Shown: positions 7,782-18,008, numbered from the stretch's first letter. The stretch: DNA of 39,454 bases from Myxococcales bacterium (GCA_013298625.1 JAAFIF010000090.1:1-39454), one strand, 5' to 3'. A program made the numbers and translations. The notes: generated from the letters alone by a model not told the origin.

Positions 7782-8975
7782 ATGTCCCACCGGGTCTTCG
7801 CCCTCGCCGCGAGCGACCCGTCCCTCGTCGCCTTCGCCTCGCGCGGCGCGCTCGTCCTCGGCCGCATCGGAGCCGCGCGCGTGTGCGAGCGCGACCCCGC
7901 GCGCGCGCTCGACGCCTTCGCCGCAGAGTGCGATCACACGCGCGACAGTCTGCGCTACGGATGGCTCGCGTACGACGCCCTGCGCGCGGACGAGCCCGGC
8001 GCGTCGACCGACGCGAGACCCAGCGCAGACCGCGCGCCGATCGCGTGGATCGCTGAGCTCTCTGCGTGGGTGGCGTTCGACGGTGACGGCCAGCGCTCGC
8101 ACGGCCACACAGCGTCGTTGCTCTCTCGGCTCGATCAGGTCGAGCTCGCGTCGATCGAGCCCATCGCGCTCGGCTCTCGCACCGATCGCGACGCCCATCG
8201 TGCGCAGCTCGCGTCGGTGCGCGAGTCGATCCTCGACGGCGACGTGTACCTCGTCAACGTCGCCCGCGCGCTGCACAGCGATGGCCCCGTGAGCGATCGG
8301 CAGTTGGCCGCGCGCGTGGCGCGGTCGATGGCGCCGTTCGCCGCGCTCTTGCGCGGGGACGGGAGCACGGTGGCCGCGATGAGCATGGAGCGCGCGCTGC
8401 GCTGGGACCGCGCCTCGCGCGCGCTCGAGACGGGGCCGATCAAAGGGACGCGCCCGCGCGACGCGGACCCCGCGCGCGACCGAGCCTTCGCCGATGAGCT
8501 CTTGGCGAGCGAGAAAGAGCGCGCCGAAAACGTGATGGCCGTGGACGTTCACCGCAACGACCTCGGGCGCGTCGCCGAGCCTGCGAGCGTCACGGTCGAG
8601 TCGCTCTGCGCCGTCGAGTCGCACGCGTTCGTGCACCACCTCGTCTCGACGGTGCGCGCCGTGGCGCGCGAGGGAGCCAGCGCGCGCGAGGTGCTCGAAG
8701 CGATGCTGCCCGTCGGAAGCGTGACGGGGGCGCCCAAGCGCGCGGCCATGATGACCATCGCCGCGCTCGAGCTCGAGCAGCGAGGGCTCTACACGGGCGT
8801 CTACGGCGCGATCGAGCCAGACGGATCGATGGACCTCGCCGTGGCGATCCGAACGATCGTCGCCGACGCGCGCGGGGCGCACTACGGCTCGGGCGGCGGC
8901 ATCGTGATCGACAGCGACCCCGAGCACGAGTGGCGCGAGCTCGAGTGGAAAGAGCGCGCCCTCTCCGCGCGCTGA
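7782..8975 (+). CDS. pabB: Aminodeoxychorismate synthase component I
   Basis: A 397-residue chorismate-binding enzyme. PabB converts chorismate plus ammonia to 4-amino-4-deoxychorismate for folate. Visible family motifs are GDVYLVNVAR, GPIKGTRPR with K221 (PabB-type lysine; anthranilate synthases carry alanine here), EKERAENVMAVDVHRNDLGRV, ESHAFVHHLVSTV, GSVTGAPK, YTGVYGAI, VAIRTI and the closing GGGIVIDSDPEHEWRE. Length is a little below the 450 residues usual for the family because the N-terminal lobe is short and divergent. No glutamine amidotransferase (PabA) or lyase (PabC) lies nearby, so those must be elsewhere, or free ammonia is used. It converges on the radical SAM gene with only 7 bases between stops. 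Confidence 0.92.
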   Translation: MSHRVFALAASDPSLVAFASRGALVLGRIGAARVCERDPARALDAFAAECDHTRDSLRYGWLAYDALRADEPGASTDARPSADRAPIAWIAELSAWVAFDGDGQRSHGHTASLLSRLDQVELASIEPIALGSRTDRDAHRAQLASVRESILDGDVYLVNVARALHSDGPVSDRQLAARVARSMAPFAALLRGDGSTVAAMSMERALRWDRASRALETGPIKGTRPRDADPARDRAFADELLASEKERAENVMAVDVHRNDLGRVAEPASVTVESLCAVESHAFVHHLVSTVRAVAREGASAREVLEAMLPVGSVTGAPKRAAMMTIAALELEQRGLYTGVYGAIEPDGSMDLAVAIRTIVADARGAHYGSGGGIVIDSDPEHEWRELEWKERALSAR

Positions 8976-8992
8976 CCGCGGCTCATCCGCGG
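8976..8992. terminator. Small hairpin between convergent stops
   Basis: CCGCGG, a 5-base loop CTCAT, then CCGCGG: a 6-base-pair GC stem placed between and over the stop codons at 8975 and 8983. No T run follows, so it is at best a weak two-way terminator. Confidence 0.3.
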
Positions 8993-9780
8993 ACCAACGT
9001 TCGCACGAGGCCGTTGTCGCACGGGTCGAGCGCGAGGTTGTCGAGCGCGTCTGCGAGCGCGGCGAAGCTGAGCGCGCGCAGCGGGCGACGGGCGCGGGTG
9101 TAGCTGCACCACGCCGCGGTCTTGTCGGACGCGACCGAGGCGAAGCGCGCGCTCTTGCTGCAACCCGTGAGGCACGACATCGCTTGAAACGTCGCGCGCG
9201 GGTCGTTTGCGCGCGCGACGCGGGCGACCTCGTCGGGCGAGGGCGTGTCTGCTCCTTTGTCGCCGCGCGCGGGCAAGAGCACGATGTGCCCGGGCGTAAA
9301 CCCCAGCGCTCGCAGGCGCGCGAAGGCGCTGGTGGCCTCAGCGAGCCGCGATCTGCGCACGAGGAGGTTGATCCCTGCGCGCACGCCGCGGGCGTCGAGG
9401 GCGAGGGCGACAGCCGCGCAGCGCTCGACTTCGCGGGCGTTCTCGGGGGCGTGGATCGAGACGTGCACTTTGTCGGGCCGCGCGCGGACGAGCGCGTCGA
9501 GCGCGGCGGGGTCTCGATCGAGGACGAGCGCGTTGCTGGTGAGCGTGCGCGCGATCACGCCGTCGAGGGCGCACAGGACGTCGAAGAGCGGCGGGTACTC
9601 GAGCGGCTCGCCGCCGCCGATCGAGAGCGAGGCGACGCCGTTGCGCGCGCAGTCGACGGCGAAGGCGACGAGCTCGTCGCGCGTCCACCCCGCTTCACCC
9701 TCGGCGTTGGAGCCGTTGTAACAGAACGAGCACCCCTTCGAGCAGCGTCGAGAAGGCTCGACGCTGACGCGGTCGATCAC
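8983..9780 (-). CDS. Radical SAM enzyme
   Basis: About 265 residues. The cluster motif is C13-x3-C17-x2-C20 (CSKGCSFC), followed by SIGGGEPLEYPP, the GGE loop that holds the S-adenosylmethionine amino group, and the TIM-barrel strands VHVSIHAP and GINLLVRR. The C-terminal part has further cysteines (SCLTGC, WCSYT, DPCDNG) that may bind a second cluster as in SPASM-type proteins, though the region is short. Substrate unknown. I chose the GTG at 9780, whose GTGA overlaps the stop of the preceding small gene and suggests translational coupling; an ATG at 9807 would add nine residues and is possible. Confidence 0.85.
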   Translation of the reverse strand: MIDRVSVEPSRRCSKGCSFCYNGSNAEGEAGWTRDELVAFAVDCARNGVASLSIGGGEPLEYPPLFDVLCALDGVIARTLTSNALVLDRDPAALDALVRARPDKVHVSIHAPENAREVERCAAVALALDARGVRAGINLLVRRSRLAEATSAFARLRALGFTPGHIVLLPARGDKGADTPSPDEVARVARANDPRATFQAMSCLTGCSKSARFASVASDKTAAWCSYTRARRPLRALSFAALADALDNLALDPCDNGLVRTLVRG

Positions 9781-9959
9781 TGAAAGCGATCCCACGCGAT
9801 CGCCCACAGCGCGACGAGCGCCGAGAGCATCAAGACCGCGCGAAGGACGTCGCGCTTGAGCGTGCTGTGCGGGGTCGACTCGACGACAGCCTTGCGTTGC
9901 GCCGTAGAGAGCGCGGACCGTGTGTCGCTCTCGGCGTGGGGGTGTTCAACGTTGGGCAT
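9777..9959 (-). CDS. Small single-pass membrane protein
   Basis: A 60-residue protein from an ATG at 9959 (frame open to 10016). The N-terminal 37 residues are polar and would be cytoplasmic; a single hydrophobic helix (AVLMLSALVALWAIAW) ends the protein, followed only by DRFQ. It is therefore a C-tail anchored peptide. Its stop overlaps the start of the radical SAM gene in a GTGA sequence, which suggests the two are made together; it might tether or assist that enzyme. Not recognised as a known family. Confidence 0.55.
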   Translation of the reverse strand: MPNVEHPHAESDTRSALSTAQRKAVVESTPHSTLKRDVLRAVLMLSALVALWAIAWDRFQ

Positions 9960-10141
9960 CGTAGGATCCAAGCTCGCGGGCCGGTGTAGCACGCGGGGAA
10001 CAGGGGCGTTGTTCAATTGCTCGTGACGTTTGGGTGCCGCACGACCGCGAGACCTTCACGCATTCGTAATCGGAACAAATCCCGTACGGCTTAAGCGCGA
10101 TCCCCGCGACAACGCGCGGTGGATCTCCCGTTTCTCCAGAG

Positions 10142-11005
10142 TCATCGCTCGGTCACGCGACGGACCAAGGCGATCAACACCGCGATCACGACAGCGAGCG
10201 CGATGATCACCGGCGTCTTCGTGCGCGGCTCGACCGCGGGCTGCGGTGGCTGCGGTGCGGTGGCGTCTGCGCGGAGGGGACCGTCCGTCCATGTCGTGCA
10301 CGAGTCGTCGCTCAGGTGGTCGGCGAGGTGGATCATCGGCGTGCTCTCGAACGCGACCGGAAGCTTCAGCGCGCTCAACGCTCGCTGCGTCTCGATCGGA
10401 AGCTGCGAGAGCGAGAGCGCGTGGTTCGGCTCGAGCTGCCGCTTGTACTCGCCCGGTCCTTCGCCTCGATACTCGTGGCCGAAGACGAAGAGCCCGGCCT
10501 CTCGCATGCTCATCGACTCCCACCACCAATCGCTCAGCGCGTCTTCGTCGATGACCGCTGCGACACTCGCATGGCTCTCGAGCGCGCGCTGCGCTTCGAC
10601 GGACACCGGCGTACGCGAAGCGATCACCCTGGGATGGTCCCCGAAGATCACCCATCGCTGCGCCTCGTCGATCAGCTGCTCGGCGTCCGTCGTGCTGTGG
10701 TCCGGGCGATAGCCTTGCGCTTCGTCCTCGCGAGGGTCGCGCAGCATGACGAGCACGCGCGTGGGCTTCGCAGGGAGCTTCTCTGTCACCAGCGCTCGCG
10801 GGTCGGCCGCGGGTGGCGCGCCGTGCCCCGCGCCGTTCTCGCGCAGGCACGATGCGTAGCTCGCTGCGCGCAGAGGCCACACGTCGAAGTTGGGCTCCGT
10901 CGAGAGGCCTGCGGTGGCCGCAGCGTTGGGAACCGCGCCGTCCTCGCTGGACTCGAAGCGGCCGATCGCGCCGGTCGCATCCACGGCGAACCAGGTGGTG
11001 TCCAT
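10142..11005 (-). CDS. Tail-anchored protein of unknown function
   Basis: About 287 residues from an ATG at 11005 (an ATG at 11041 is also in frame). It opens MDTTWFAVDATGAIGRFES and contains a charged soluble domain with REDEAQGYRPDH and DDSCTTWTDG, then a Pro-rich linker and one C-terminal transmembrane helix (VIIALAVVIAVLIALV) followed by RRVTER. No signal peptide is present, so the soluble domain should stay in the cytoplasm, tail-anchored. Opening phrases of this kind (F-x-V-D-x-x-G-x-I-x-x-F) look like a sugar-phosphate or SMI1/KNR4-like read-out, but the resemblance is too weak to use. No enzyme motif seen. Confidence 0.6.
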   Translation of the reverse strand: MDTTWFAVDATGAIGRFESSEDGAVPNAAATAGLSTEPNFDVWPLRAASYASCLRENGAGHGAPPAADPRALVTEKLPAKPTRVLVMLRDPREDEAQGYRPDHSTTDAEQLIDEAQRWVIFGDHPRVIASRTPVSVEAQRALESHASVAAVIDEDALSDWWWESMSMREAGLFVFGHEYRGEGPGEYKRQLEPNHALSLSQLPIETQRALSALKLPVAFESTPMIHLADHLSDDSCTTWTDGPLRADATAPQPPQPAVEPRTKTPVIIALAVVIAVLIALVRRVTER

Positions 11006-11082
11006 CGAGTGCGCAGCGGCGAGGGGAGAGGCGGGCAGCATCAGCGGGCTGCGCGCGGTGTAGCAGCGATCGGCCCGGGGGC

Positions 11083-12483
11083 CTACGGCGGCTTCGCTTC
11101 GACCGCGCGCAGCAGCAGCGCGAGCTCGCTTCGGTGCGCGTCCGAGCGAGCCGCGTCGATCGCCGCGCGGATCGCCGCGACGTCACGATTGCTCGCCGCG
11201 TCCGAGAGCGCCTCGCGCAGCCGAAGCACGCGCAGCGGGTGCGATTCGGTGTTCTCGACCACGAGCAAGAGCGCGAGCCCGGCGCGCACCGCGGCAGGGC
11301 GGTCCTTCGCTGCGAACGCGCGGATCATCGAGCACGCGGAGGTCTCGATCAGCCACTTGTCGCGGGTGCGCGCCTCGTCGCTCGCGAGCGCGGCGGCGAA
11401 CCACGACTCGAACGGCTCGCTGCTCTCGTGCGCGGTCGGGACGAGCAGCGTCGCGGCGTCGTGCAACGCGCCGTTGGCGACGAGCCGCGCGGCGCTGCGC
11501 TCGTTGACCGCGACGGACGCCGGGGTGAGGCCTCGTCGGGTGAGCGCGGCGATCGGAACGAAGAGCTGTCGATCGAACGCGGGCCCCTCGCGCAGCTCGC
11601 GTTCGAACGCGAGGGCGAGGGTGAGCGCCATCGACGCAGCGGGCGACGCGGGCAGCTCGCGTCCGTCGAAGTGTTCGTCGAGCGCGAGCACGAGCGCGTC
11701 GAGCGCGTCGTGGTCGATCCGTGGCGCGCACAACACCGGGCTCTCGTCGGGGTCGAGCCCAAACGACGCGAGGTGCTCTCGCACGTCGAGCACGTTACGG
11801 TCGGTCTTCTTCCACTGCTTGATCCCGATCAGCCACAGCAACGGCGGGGGAAACCCGAGCGCTCGCCGCCTCCACAGCTCGACCGAGGTCCCGCGCAACG
11901 AGCTCTTCTTCGCGATCGTCGCGTACACGTGCGCGACCGTCGGCTGCGCTGGGTCGTCGCTCGCGTCGGCTTCGGCGAGCTCACCGTCGCAGAAGACGTA
12001 CTCGCGCTTGGGCGAGGGCCAGGACTGCAGGACGCGCAAGCGCTGCCAGAGCGAGCTCGCTTTGCTCGGGGCGAGGACGTTTTCGGTGCCGTGAATGCAC
12101 ACGCGCACCCTCGGGCGGCCGAGCGGGTCGCGCGCGGGGCTCACCGGTGGGACGGGAGCGTCTGGGGCGATAGTCGGGGCGATGCCGATGCCACTGCCGT
12201 TGAAGGCGTTCCACCGCCGACCGCGTCGGTCGTCGATCGAGCGCGCGCGCGTGGCCGCGAGGGCCTCGAGCGCGGCCCGGCCTTCGAAGGTCGCCGCGTC
12301 CGTCGCGAGCAGCTGACAGAACCGCTGCGTGTCCACGTCGAGCGCGCACGCTGGGTGCAACGCAAACGTCTGCGCGCTCAGCGACAGATGCATCGGCGAC
12401 GCGACGACCCTGCGCTGCTCGCGCTCGATGGGCGCGAGGCAACGGGCGCACGTCGCGTCGCCTTCTTCAGTCAGCAAGCGCAT
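11083..12483 (-). CDS. Large protein with N-terminal Cys/His zinc-site candidate
   Basis: About 466 residues from an ATG at 12483 (a TTG at 12498 behind GGGGGA is an alternative). Residues 10-60 carry C-A-R-C, later H-P-A-C and a further C, an arrangement typical of a small treble-clef or PHD-like zinc site. The middle region has PRVRVCIHGTENVL, VYATIAKK and LWLIGIKQWKKTDRN, mixed alpha/beta without a family I recognise. The last 180 residues are Ala-rich helices resembling armadillo or HEAT repeats (ALALLLVVENTESHPLRVLR). It follows the ATP synthase gamma gene on the same strand by 75 bases and might be read through from it. Function unknown. Confidence 0.6.
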   Translation of the reverse strand: MRLLTEEGDATCARCLAPIEREQRRVVASPMHLSLSAQTFALHPACALDVDTQRFCQLLATDAATFEGRAALEALAATRARSIDDRRGRRWNAFNGSGIGIAPTIAPDAPVPPVSPARDPLGRPRVRVCIHGTENVLAPSKASSLWQRLRVLQSWPSPKREYVFCDGELAEADASDDPAQPTVAHVYATIAKKSSLRGTSVELWRRRALGFPPPLLWLIGIKQWKKTDRNVLDVREHLASFGLDPDESPVLCAPRIDHDALDALVLALDEHFDGRELPASPAASMALTLALAFERELREGPAFDRQLFVPIAALTRRGLTPASVAVNERSAARLVANGALHDAATLLVPTAHESSEPFESWFAAALASDEARTRDKWLIETSACSMIRAFAAKDRPAAVRAGLALLLVVENTESHPLRVLRLREALSDAASNRDVAAIRAAIDAARSDAHRSELALLLRAVEAKPP

Positions 12484-12558
12484 CGTGAAGTGCAGCAACG
12501 CGTCGTCCCCCGTGTGTTCGCGCGCGATCCCCCTGCCGTTCGCGCGCGCGGTGTCCGC

Positions 12559-13455
12559 TCAGCCCTTGAGGGCCTCTGCGCCGCCGATGATTTCCATGAG
12601 CTCCTTGGTGATCGTCGCCTGGCGGGCGCGATTGTACTGGAGCGTCAGGGCGTTGATCATCTCTTTGGCGTTGCGCGTGGCGTTGTCCATCGCCGTCATG
12701 CGCGCGCCGTGCTCGCTCGCGAGCGAGTCGAGGATGGTGCGGTAGAGCGTGGTCTCGACGTACATCGGGATCAGCCGCTCGAGCAGCGCTTCTTTGTCCG
12801 GCTCGAAGAGGTACTCGGTGCCCGGGTCGTCGCTCTCTGCGCCGGCGTCCTTCTTCTCGATGGCCACGGGCAAGAGCGTCTCGATCTTGATCGTCTGCGT
12901 GACCGCCGAGCGAAACTCGGTGAACACGATATCAAGCTGATCGATGGTCCCGTCGATGAACTCGTCCATGATCTCGCGGGCGATCTCGGGGGCCCGCTTC
13001 TCGGGCTTCTCCGTGGCGCCGGTGTGATCGTGGGCGATCTCTTCTCCGCGGCGGCGCAGGTGCTCGCGGCCCTTGCGGCCGATGGTGACGAACTTCACCT
13101 CTTCGAAGCCCTGCTCGATGAGCTCGCGCTTGCGTCGCTCGCCGGCGCGGATGGCGTTGGCGTTGAACGCCCCTGCCAGTCCGCGGTCCGACGTGATGAG
13201 CAGCACGTAGGCCTTCTTGCGCTCGGGGCGGTCGACGAGCAGCGGGTGCACCGCGTGCTCGGTGTCCGCGGTGTCGACGCGCGCGACGACGGCGCGCAGC
13301 ACCTCGGCGACCTTCTTCGCGTACGGGCGCAGCTCGGTGATGCGCTGGGTGGCACGGCGCAGGCGCGCCGCGGCCACGAGCTTCATCGCCTTGGTGATCT
13401 TCTGCGTGTTCTTCACGCTGCCGATCCGGCGTCGGATCGCCTTCAACGAGGGCAT
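12559..13455 (-). CDS. atpG: ATP synthase F1 gamma subunit
   Basis: A 298-residue protein with the gamma-subunit hallmarks: N-terminus MPSLKAIRRRIGSVKNTQKI, TKAMKLVAAARLRRA, VLLITSDRGLAGAFNAN, and the C-terminal rotor helix ATRNAKEMINALTLQYNRARQATIT ending in ELMEIIGGAEAL. Gamma is the central stalk that turns inside the alpha3beta3 ring. GGAG precedes the ATG. It lies 34 bases after atpA. In most bacteria atpD (beta) and atpC (epsilon) follow; here they do not, and the next gene is unrelated. Confidence 0.97.
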   Translation of the reverse strand: MPSLKAIRRRIGSVKNTQKITKAMKLVAAARLRRATQRITELRPYAKKVAEVLRAVVARVDTADTEHAVHPLLVDRPERKKAYVLLITSDRGLAGAFNANAIRAGERRKRELIEQGFEEVKFVTIGRKGREHLRRRGEEIAHDHTGATEKPEKRAPEIAREIMDEFIDGTIDQLDIVFTEFRSAVTQTIKIETLLPVAIEKKDAGAESDDPGTEYLFEPDKEALLERLIPMYVETTLYRTILDSLASEHGARMTAMDNATRNAKEMINALTLQYNRARQATITKELMEIIGGAEALKG

Positions 13456-13489
13456 CGCCCGCTCCTGTGCTCAGAGTGAGATGCGTCGA

Positions 13490-15151
<1,662 letters not shown>

Positions 15152-15173
15152 CGTCATCTCCGCTAAAACACAT

Positions 15174-15710
15174 TCACGATGGAAGAAGCGCCGTGCGCAG
15201 CTCGCGCAGGCGCGTCGCGACGCTTCCGTCGAACACACGATCCCCGACGCGCACGACGACGCCGCCGATCAGGGTGGCGTCGACCTTGCGCGCGAGAGAA
15301 ATCTTCTGACCCGTCAGCTTCTCGAGCGCGGCTGACACGCGCTGATACTGAGGCTCGCTCAGCGCCGCGGCGCTGGTGACCTCAGCCTGGATTCTCCCGG
15401 CCTTCGCGTCGGACAAGCGCGACAGCTCGTCCGCGATCTGCGGGAGCACGTCGCTGCGACGGTGATCGGTGATGAAGAGCACCGAGTTCTTGGTCAGCAC
15501 AGAGACGTTCGAGCGATCCAAGATCGCCTTCATGACCGCCTTGCGCTGCGCCGCGTCCACCATCGGGTTGCCGAGCGCTCCCTTGAGCTCAGGGCTGCCC
15601 TCGACCGTGGCGCCGAGCTCGCGAAACTCGTTGGTGACCTTCTCGAGCTCGCCCGACTCGTTGGCCAGGTCGAACACTGCCTTCGCGTAGCGCTTCGCCG
15701 CTGCGCTCAT
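15174..15710 (-). CDS. atpH: ATP synthase F1 delta subunit
   Basis: A 178-residue protein starting MSAAAKRYAKAVFDLANE, the typical delta (OSCP) start A-x-R-Y-A-x-A-L/V-F, with the helical N-terminal domain and the C-terminal motif KLTGQKISLARKVDATLIGG-type (D-x-x-L-I-G-G) and RVGDRVFDGSV. Delta joins the peripheral stalk to the top of F1. The stop lies 22 bases before atpA and the start 3 bases after atpF, so these genes are one operon. Confidence 0.96.
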   Translation of the reverse strand: MSAAAKRYAKAVFDLANESGELEKVTNEFRELGATVEGSPELKGALGNPMVDAAQRKAVMKAILDRSNVSVLTKNSVLFITDHRRSDVLPQIADELSRLSDAKAGRIQAEVTSAAALSEPQYQRVSAALEKLTGQKISLARKVDATLIGGVVVRVGDRVFDGSVATRLRELRTALLPS

Positions 15711-15713
15711 GAC

Positions 15714-16457
15714 TCACACACTTCCTCGGTCGCTCGTCGCGACCTTGTCGAGACCTTCGAGAAACGCGTCCGCGAGCCTCGACTGGTCCTGTCCGTTGAC
15801 CGACTGACGCACCGTCTGCTCGGCGCTCTTCATCGCGGCGTCGACCGCCTCGCGGATGAGATCGGCGCGGAGGCTGCGAACCTCTTGCTCGATCATCGCC
15901 TGCCCCTCGGTCTGCATGCGGTCCGCCTTGGCGCGGGCCTCGTCGAGGATCTTCTGCGCCTCGAGCTCTCCGGACTTCACGAGCTCGTCGCGCAGGCGAG
16001 CGAACTCGTCCTTGGACTGGTCGAGCTTGTCTTTGTACTCGCGGAGCTGCGCTTCGGCCTCGGCGAGCTGCCGCTGCGCTTCAGCGATCTCGGACTCGAC
16101 CGCGGCGCGGCGTGTGGCCAGCGACGGGTTGATCGCGCGCTTCACGGCGAAGAACAAGATCGCCGCGAGCAGGCCGAAGTTGATGAGCGATGCGATGAAG
16201 GGCGGCGGGTTGGGCTTGACCTGACCGGCGTGGTCGCGGCGCGTGCCACCGAAGCTCGTCCAGTTGATGGGGTCCGGCCCGTGCGAGGCGTGCTCGCCGT
16301 GCGCTTGCTCGCCGTGCGCTTGCTCGCCGTGCGAGGGGGTCTGCTCTTGCGTGCCGTGCTGCTCGCCGTGCGATCCGTGCTCTTGCGCAGCGGCGATCGA
16401 GGGGAGCGAGAGCGCGCAGAGCAGCGACGCTGCGGACATCCAACGATTGATCTTCAC
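15714..16457 (-). CDS. atpF: ATP synthase F0 b subunit with signal peptide and His-rich segment
   Basis: A 247-residue protein. The C-terminal 160 residues are a standard b subunit: transmembrane helix INFGLLAAILFFAVKRAI (about 92-110) then a long coiled coil (EIAEAQRQLAEAEAQLREY, ILDEARAKADRM) that forms the peripheral stalk. The first 24 residues (VKINRWMSAASLLCALSLPS, IAAAQ) look like a cleavable signal peptide, and residues 27-59 contain eight histidines in HGEQA-type repeats. The usual b subunit is about 156 residues and starts at the membrane helix. A GTG at 16457 overlaps the b' stop in GTGA, so the extension belongs to the gene. Confidence 0.93.
   Translation of the reverse strand: MKINRWMSAASLLCALSLPSIAAAQEHGSHGEQHGTQEQTPSHGEQAHGEQAHGEHASHGPDPINWTSFGGTRRDHAGQVKPNPPPFIASLINFGLLAAILFFAVKRAINPSLATRRAAVESEIAEAQRQLAEAEAQLREYKDKLDQSKDEFARLRDELVKSGELEAQKILDEARAKADRMQTEGQAMIEQEVRSLRADLIREAVDAAMKSAEQTVRQSVNGQDQSRLADAFLEGLDKVATSDRGSV
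16291..16374 (-). repeat. 15-base repeats coding the histidine-rich part of atpF
   Basis: TGCTCGCCGTGCGCT (forward strand) occurs exactly at 16291-16305 and 16306-16320, with near copies at 16321-16335 and 16360-16374. The unit is five codons in frame and encodes HGEQA-like repeats on the minus strand, so the histidine tract probably grew by slippage or duplication. Confidence 0.85.
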
Positions 16458-16924
16458 GACGCCACCTCGCGGCCCAGGACCTTCGACGCGATGTCCTTCG
16501 AAATCTGCGGGATCGTGGCCTTCAGCTCGACCGTGAGCTGCTCGCGCTGAACGCGGATCTTCTCGCGCTGCGCGTCGACCGCTTCGGACACGGTGGCGCG
16601 GGCCTTGGCGAGGATGTCGCCCTCTTGCTTGAGGGCGGCGTTGCGGATCGCGTCGCGCTCGCCCGCGGCACTCGAGCGCGCGGACTTGAGGGCGCTGTCG
16701 TACTCGGCGCGCTTGGAGGCGGCGTCGGCGATCGCTCCCTTGGCGTCCGAGCGCGAGCCCTGGATGCCGCCTTCGCGCGCAGCCAAGAGCTTCACCATCG
16801 GCTCCCACAAGAGCGGGCGGAGGACGAAGAAGAGGATCAACCAGAGGGCGATGTTGATGACGAGCGTTCCGTCGAAGCTGATCAGCGGTCGCTCGCTCGC
16901 AACAACAGAGAGCAGTGAGTGCAT
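16454..16924 (-). CDS. atpF': ATP synthase F0 b' subunit
   Basis: A 156-residue b-type subunit from an ATG at 16924: MHSLLSVVASERPLISFDGT, a membrane helix (VINIALWLILFFVLRPLLW), then a coiled coil (DAKGAIADAASKRAEYDSAL, LAKARATVSEAVDAQREKIRV). Together with the neighbouring b gene it should form a b/b' heterodimer stalk, as known in cyanobacteria, alphaproteobacteria and some deltaproteobacteria. It is the first gene of the operon. The longer frame to 17053 adds a Pro/Arg-rich segment with no start signal. Confidence 0.93.
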   Translation of the reverse strand: MHSLLSVVASERPLISFDGTLVINIALWLILFFVLRPLLWEPMVKLLAAREGGIQGSRSDAKGAIADAASKRAEYDSALKSARSSAAGERDAIRNAALKQEGDILAKARATVSEAVDAQREKIRVQREQLTVELKATIPQISKDIASKVLGREVAS

Positions 16925-17039
16925 CGTGGGTGGAGTCTCCGGTGGAGATGGTCCCGATCCCGCGGTCTTCGCGGAAATCACGCGGTCGAAATCGATCCCG
17001 ACCGACACAGTCCGAGCGAGAGGCTCAGATGCGCGCGGG

Positions 17040-17069
17040 CTTCTAACACCCACATTCTTTCGGGGTCAA
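17040..17069 (-). promoter_or_regulatory. Candidate promoter of the ATP synthase operon
   Basis: On the minus strand TTGACC (17069-17064) is followed after 18 bases by TAGAAG (17045-17040), which matches four of six positions of TATAAT. Transcription would start near 17033, giving a leader of about 110 nucleotides before the b' start at 16924. No terminator is seen between this site and the gene upstream. Confidence 0.38.
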
Positions 17070-17136
17070 CCCGACCACTCGCGGACCGGTCGATAGGTGC
17101 CATTGTTGCGGCCCGACAGGGGCGCAGAATTTTCGG

Positions 17137-17931
17137 TCAGGGCCTGCGAGCTTGGGTTGTCGCGAGGGTCTCGACCCGCGCGGCGAGCGCCCGAAGCGCG
17201 CGCGCGGTCCACCGTCCGTGCTGCCGAGACAGGTAGCCGCTCGGCAGGGGAAACGGCGGAAGACCCAGCAAATACACTGCGATTCGCGTGCGGTTGGTCC
17301 CGGCGATCTCGACCGCTTCGATGCGCACGTCGAACCGGCGCATGGTCCCGTCGAGCCGCTCGCCCTCGACGAGGATCGAGCCGGTGGCGCGGGTCACACG
17401 AAATCGTTCGAGCGCCCACACCACGCCGAATCCTTCGAGCAGCTCGGCGCGGAGGTACACCTCGGACTCTGCCCGACGACGACGGACGACGCGGCTCTCG
17501 TTGAGCCGCGGAAGAAACTGGCGATACGTGCTGAAGTCCTGCAGCGCGGCGCTGACGAGCGCGAACGGCGCGGCCACTTCGGCCACTGCGATCCCAGCGC
17601 GAACGTCGGTCCCCGCGACGGCGACGGTCCGCTCTTCGGGCTCGCTCTGCGGCGGTCGCTCGGAGCTCTGGGCGAGCGTCGCGCGGTTGCGCTCGCTCTG
17701 CGCGCTCGTGGGCGCTTGGGGCTGCGCGATCGGCTCGGCGATCGGGCCGTTGGCGAGGATGCGCGTGTTCGCGCGCTGCGAGGCCCTGCTCGAGTGCGCC
17801 GTGCCGAACGCGCGCACGGTGCTCTGCCCGCGCGCTGCGTTGGACGCGCACCCGACCAACGCGAGCGCCGCGGCGCTGAGCGTGCCCAGCGCTGTCGTCG
17901 CGCGTCGCGAGGTCGGATGGCTTCGGCTCAC
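17137..17931 (-). CDS. START-like (SRPBCC) lipoprotein
   Basis: About 264 residues. From the GTG at 17931 it has a lipoprotein signal (TTALGTLSAAALALVGC, cysteine at residue 28), then a Ser/Gln/Pro-rich linker of about 80 residues, then a domain of about 160 residues with the polyketide-cyclase/START pattern: AVAEVAAPFALVSAALQDFSTY followed by FLPRLNESRVVRR, LLEGFGVVWALERF and YLLGLPPFPLPSGYL. This fold forms a hydrophobic pocket that binds lipids or similar ligands. The frame continues to a GTG at 18012 whose GTGA overlaps the upstream stop, so coupling is possible, but that start would make the signal peptide too long. Confidence 0.72.
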   Translation of the reverse strand: MSRSHPTSRRATTALGTLSAAALALVGCASNAARGQSTVRAFGTAHSSRASQRANTRILANGPIAEPIAQPQAPTSAQSERNRATLAQSSERPPQSEPEERTVAVAGTDVRAGIAVAEVAAPFALVSAALQDFSTYRQFLPRLNESRVVRRRRAESEVYLRAELLEGFGVVWALERFRVTRATGSILVEGERLDGTMRRFDVRIEAVEIAGTNRTRIAVYLLGLPPFPLPSGYLSRQHGRWTARALRALAARVETLATTQARRP

Positions 17932-18008
17932 GGCCCGCGAGGGTAGCCTGAACGCCCGCCCGAGTACACGCGCAGGATTCGCCGCTTCGAAGCGCTGTCC
18001 GCGCGACG

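Noticed and set aside
7782..8975. Anthranilate or isochorismate synthase instead of PabB
   Set aside because: The PIKGT lysine is the PabB signature, and no tryptophan or menaquinone gene is nearby.
10813..13479. Very long open frames opposite known genes, for example 10813-13479 (+), 13217-15166 (+) and 895-1827 region (+)
   Set aside because: They overlap atpG, atpA and other genes on the other strand, are Arg/Pro/Ala-rich and match nothing. GC-rich genes commonly leave the antisense frames open.
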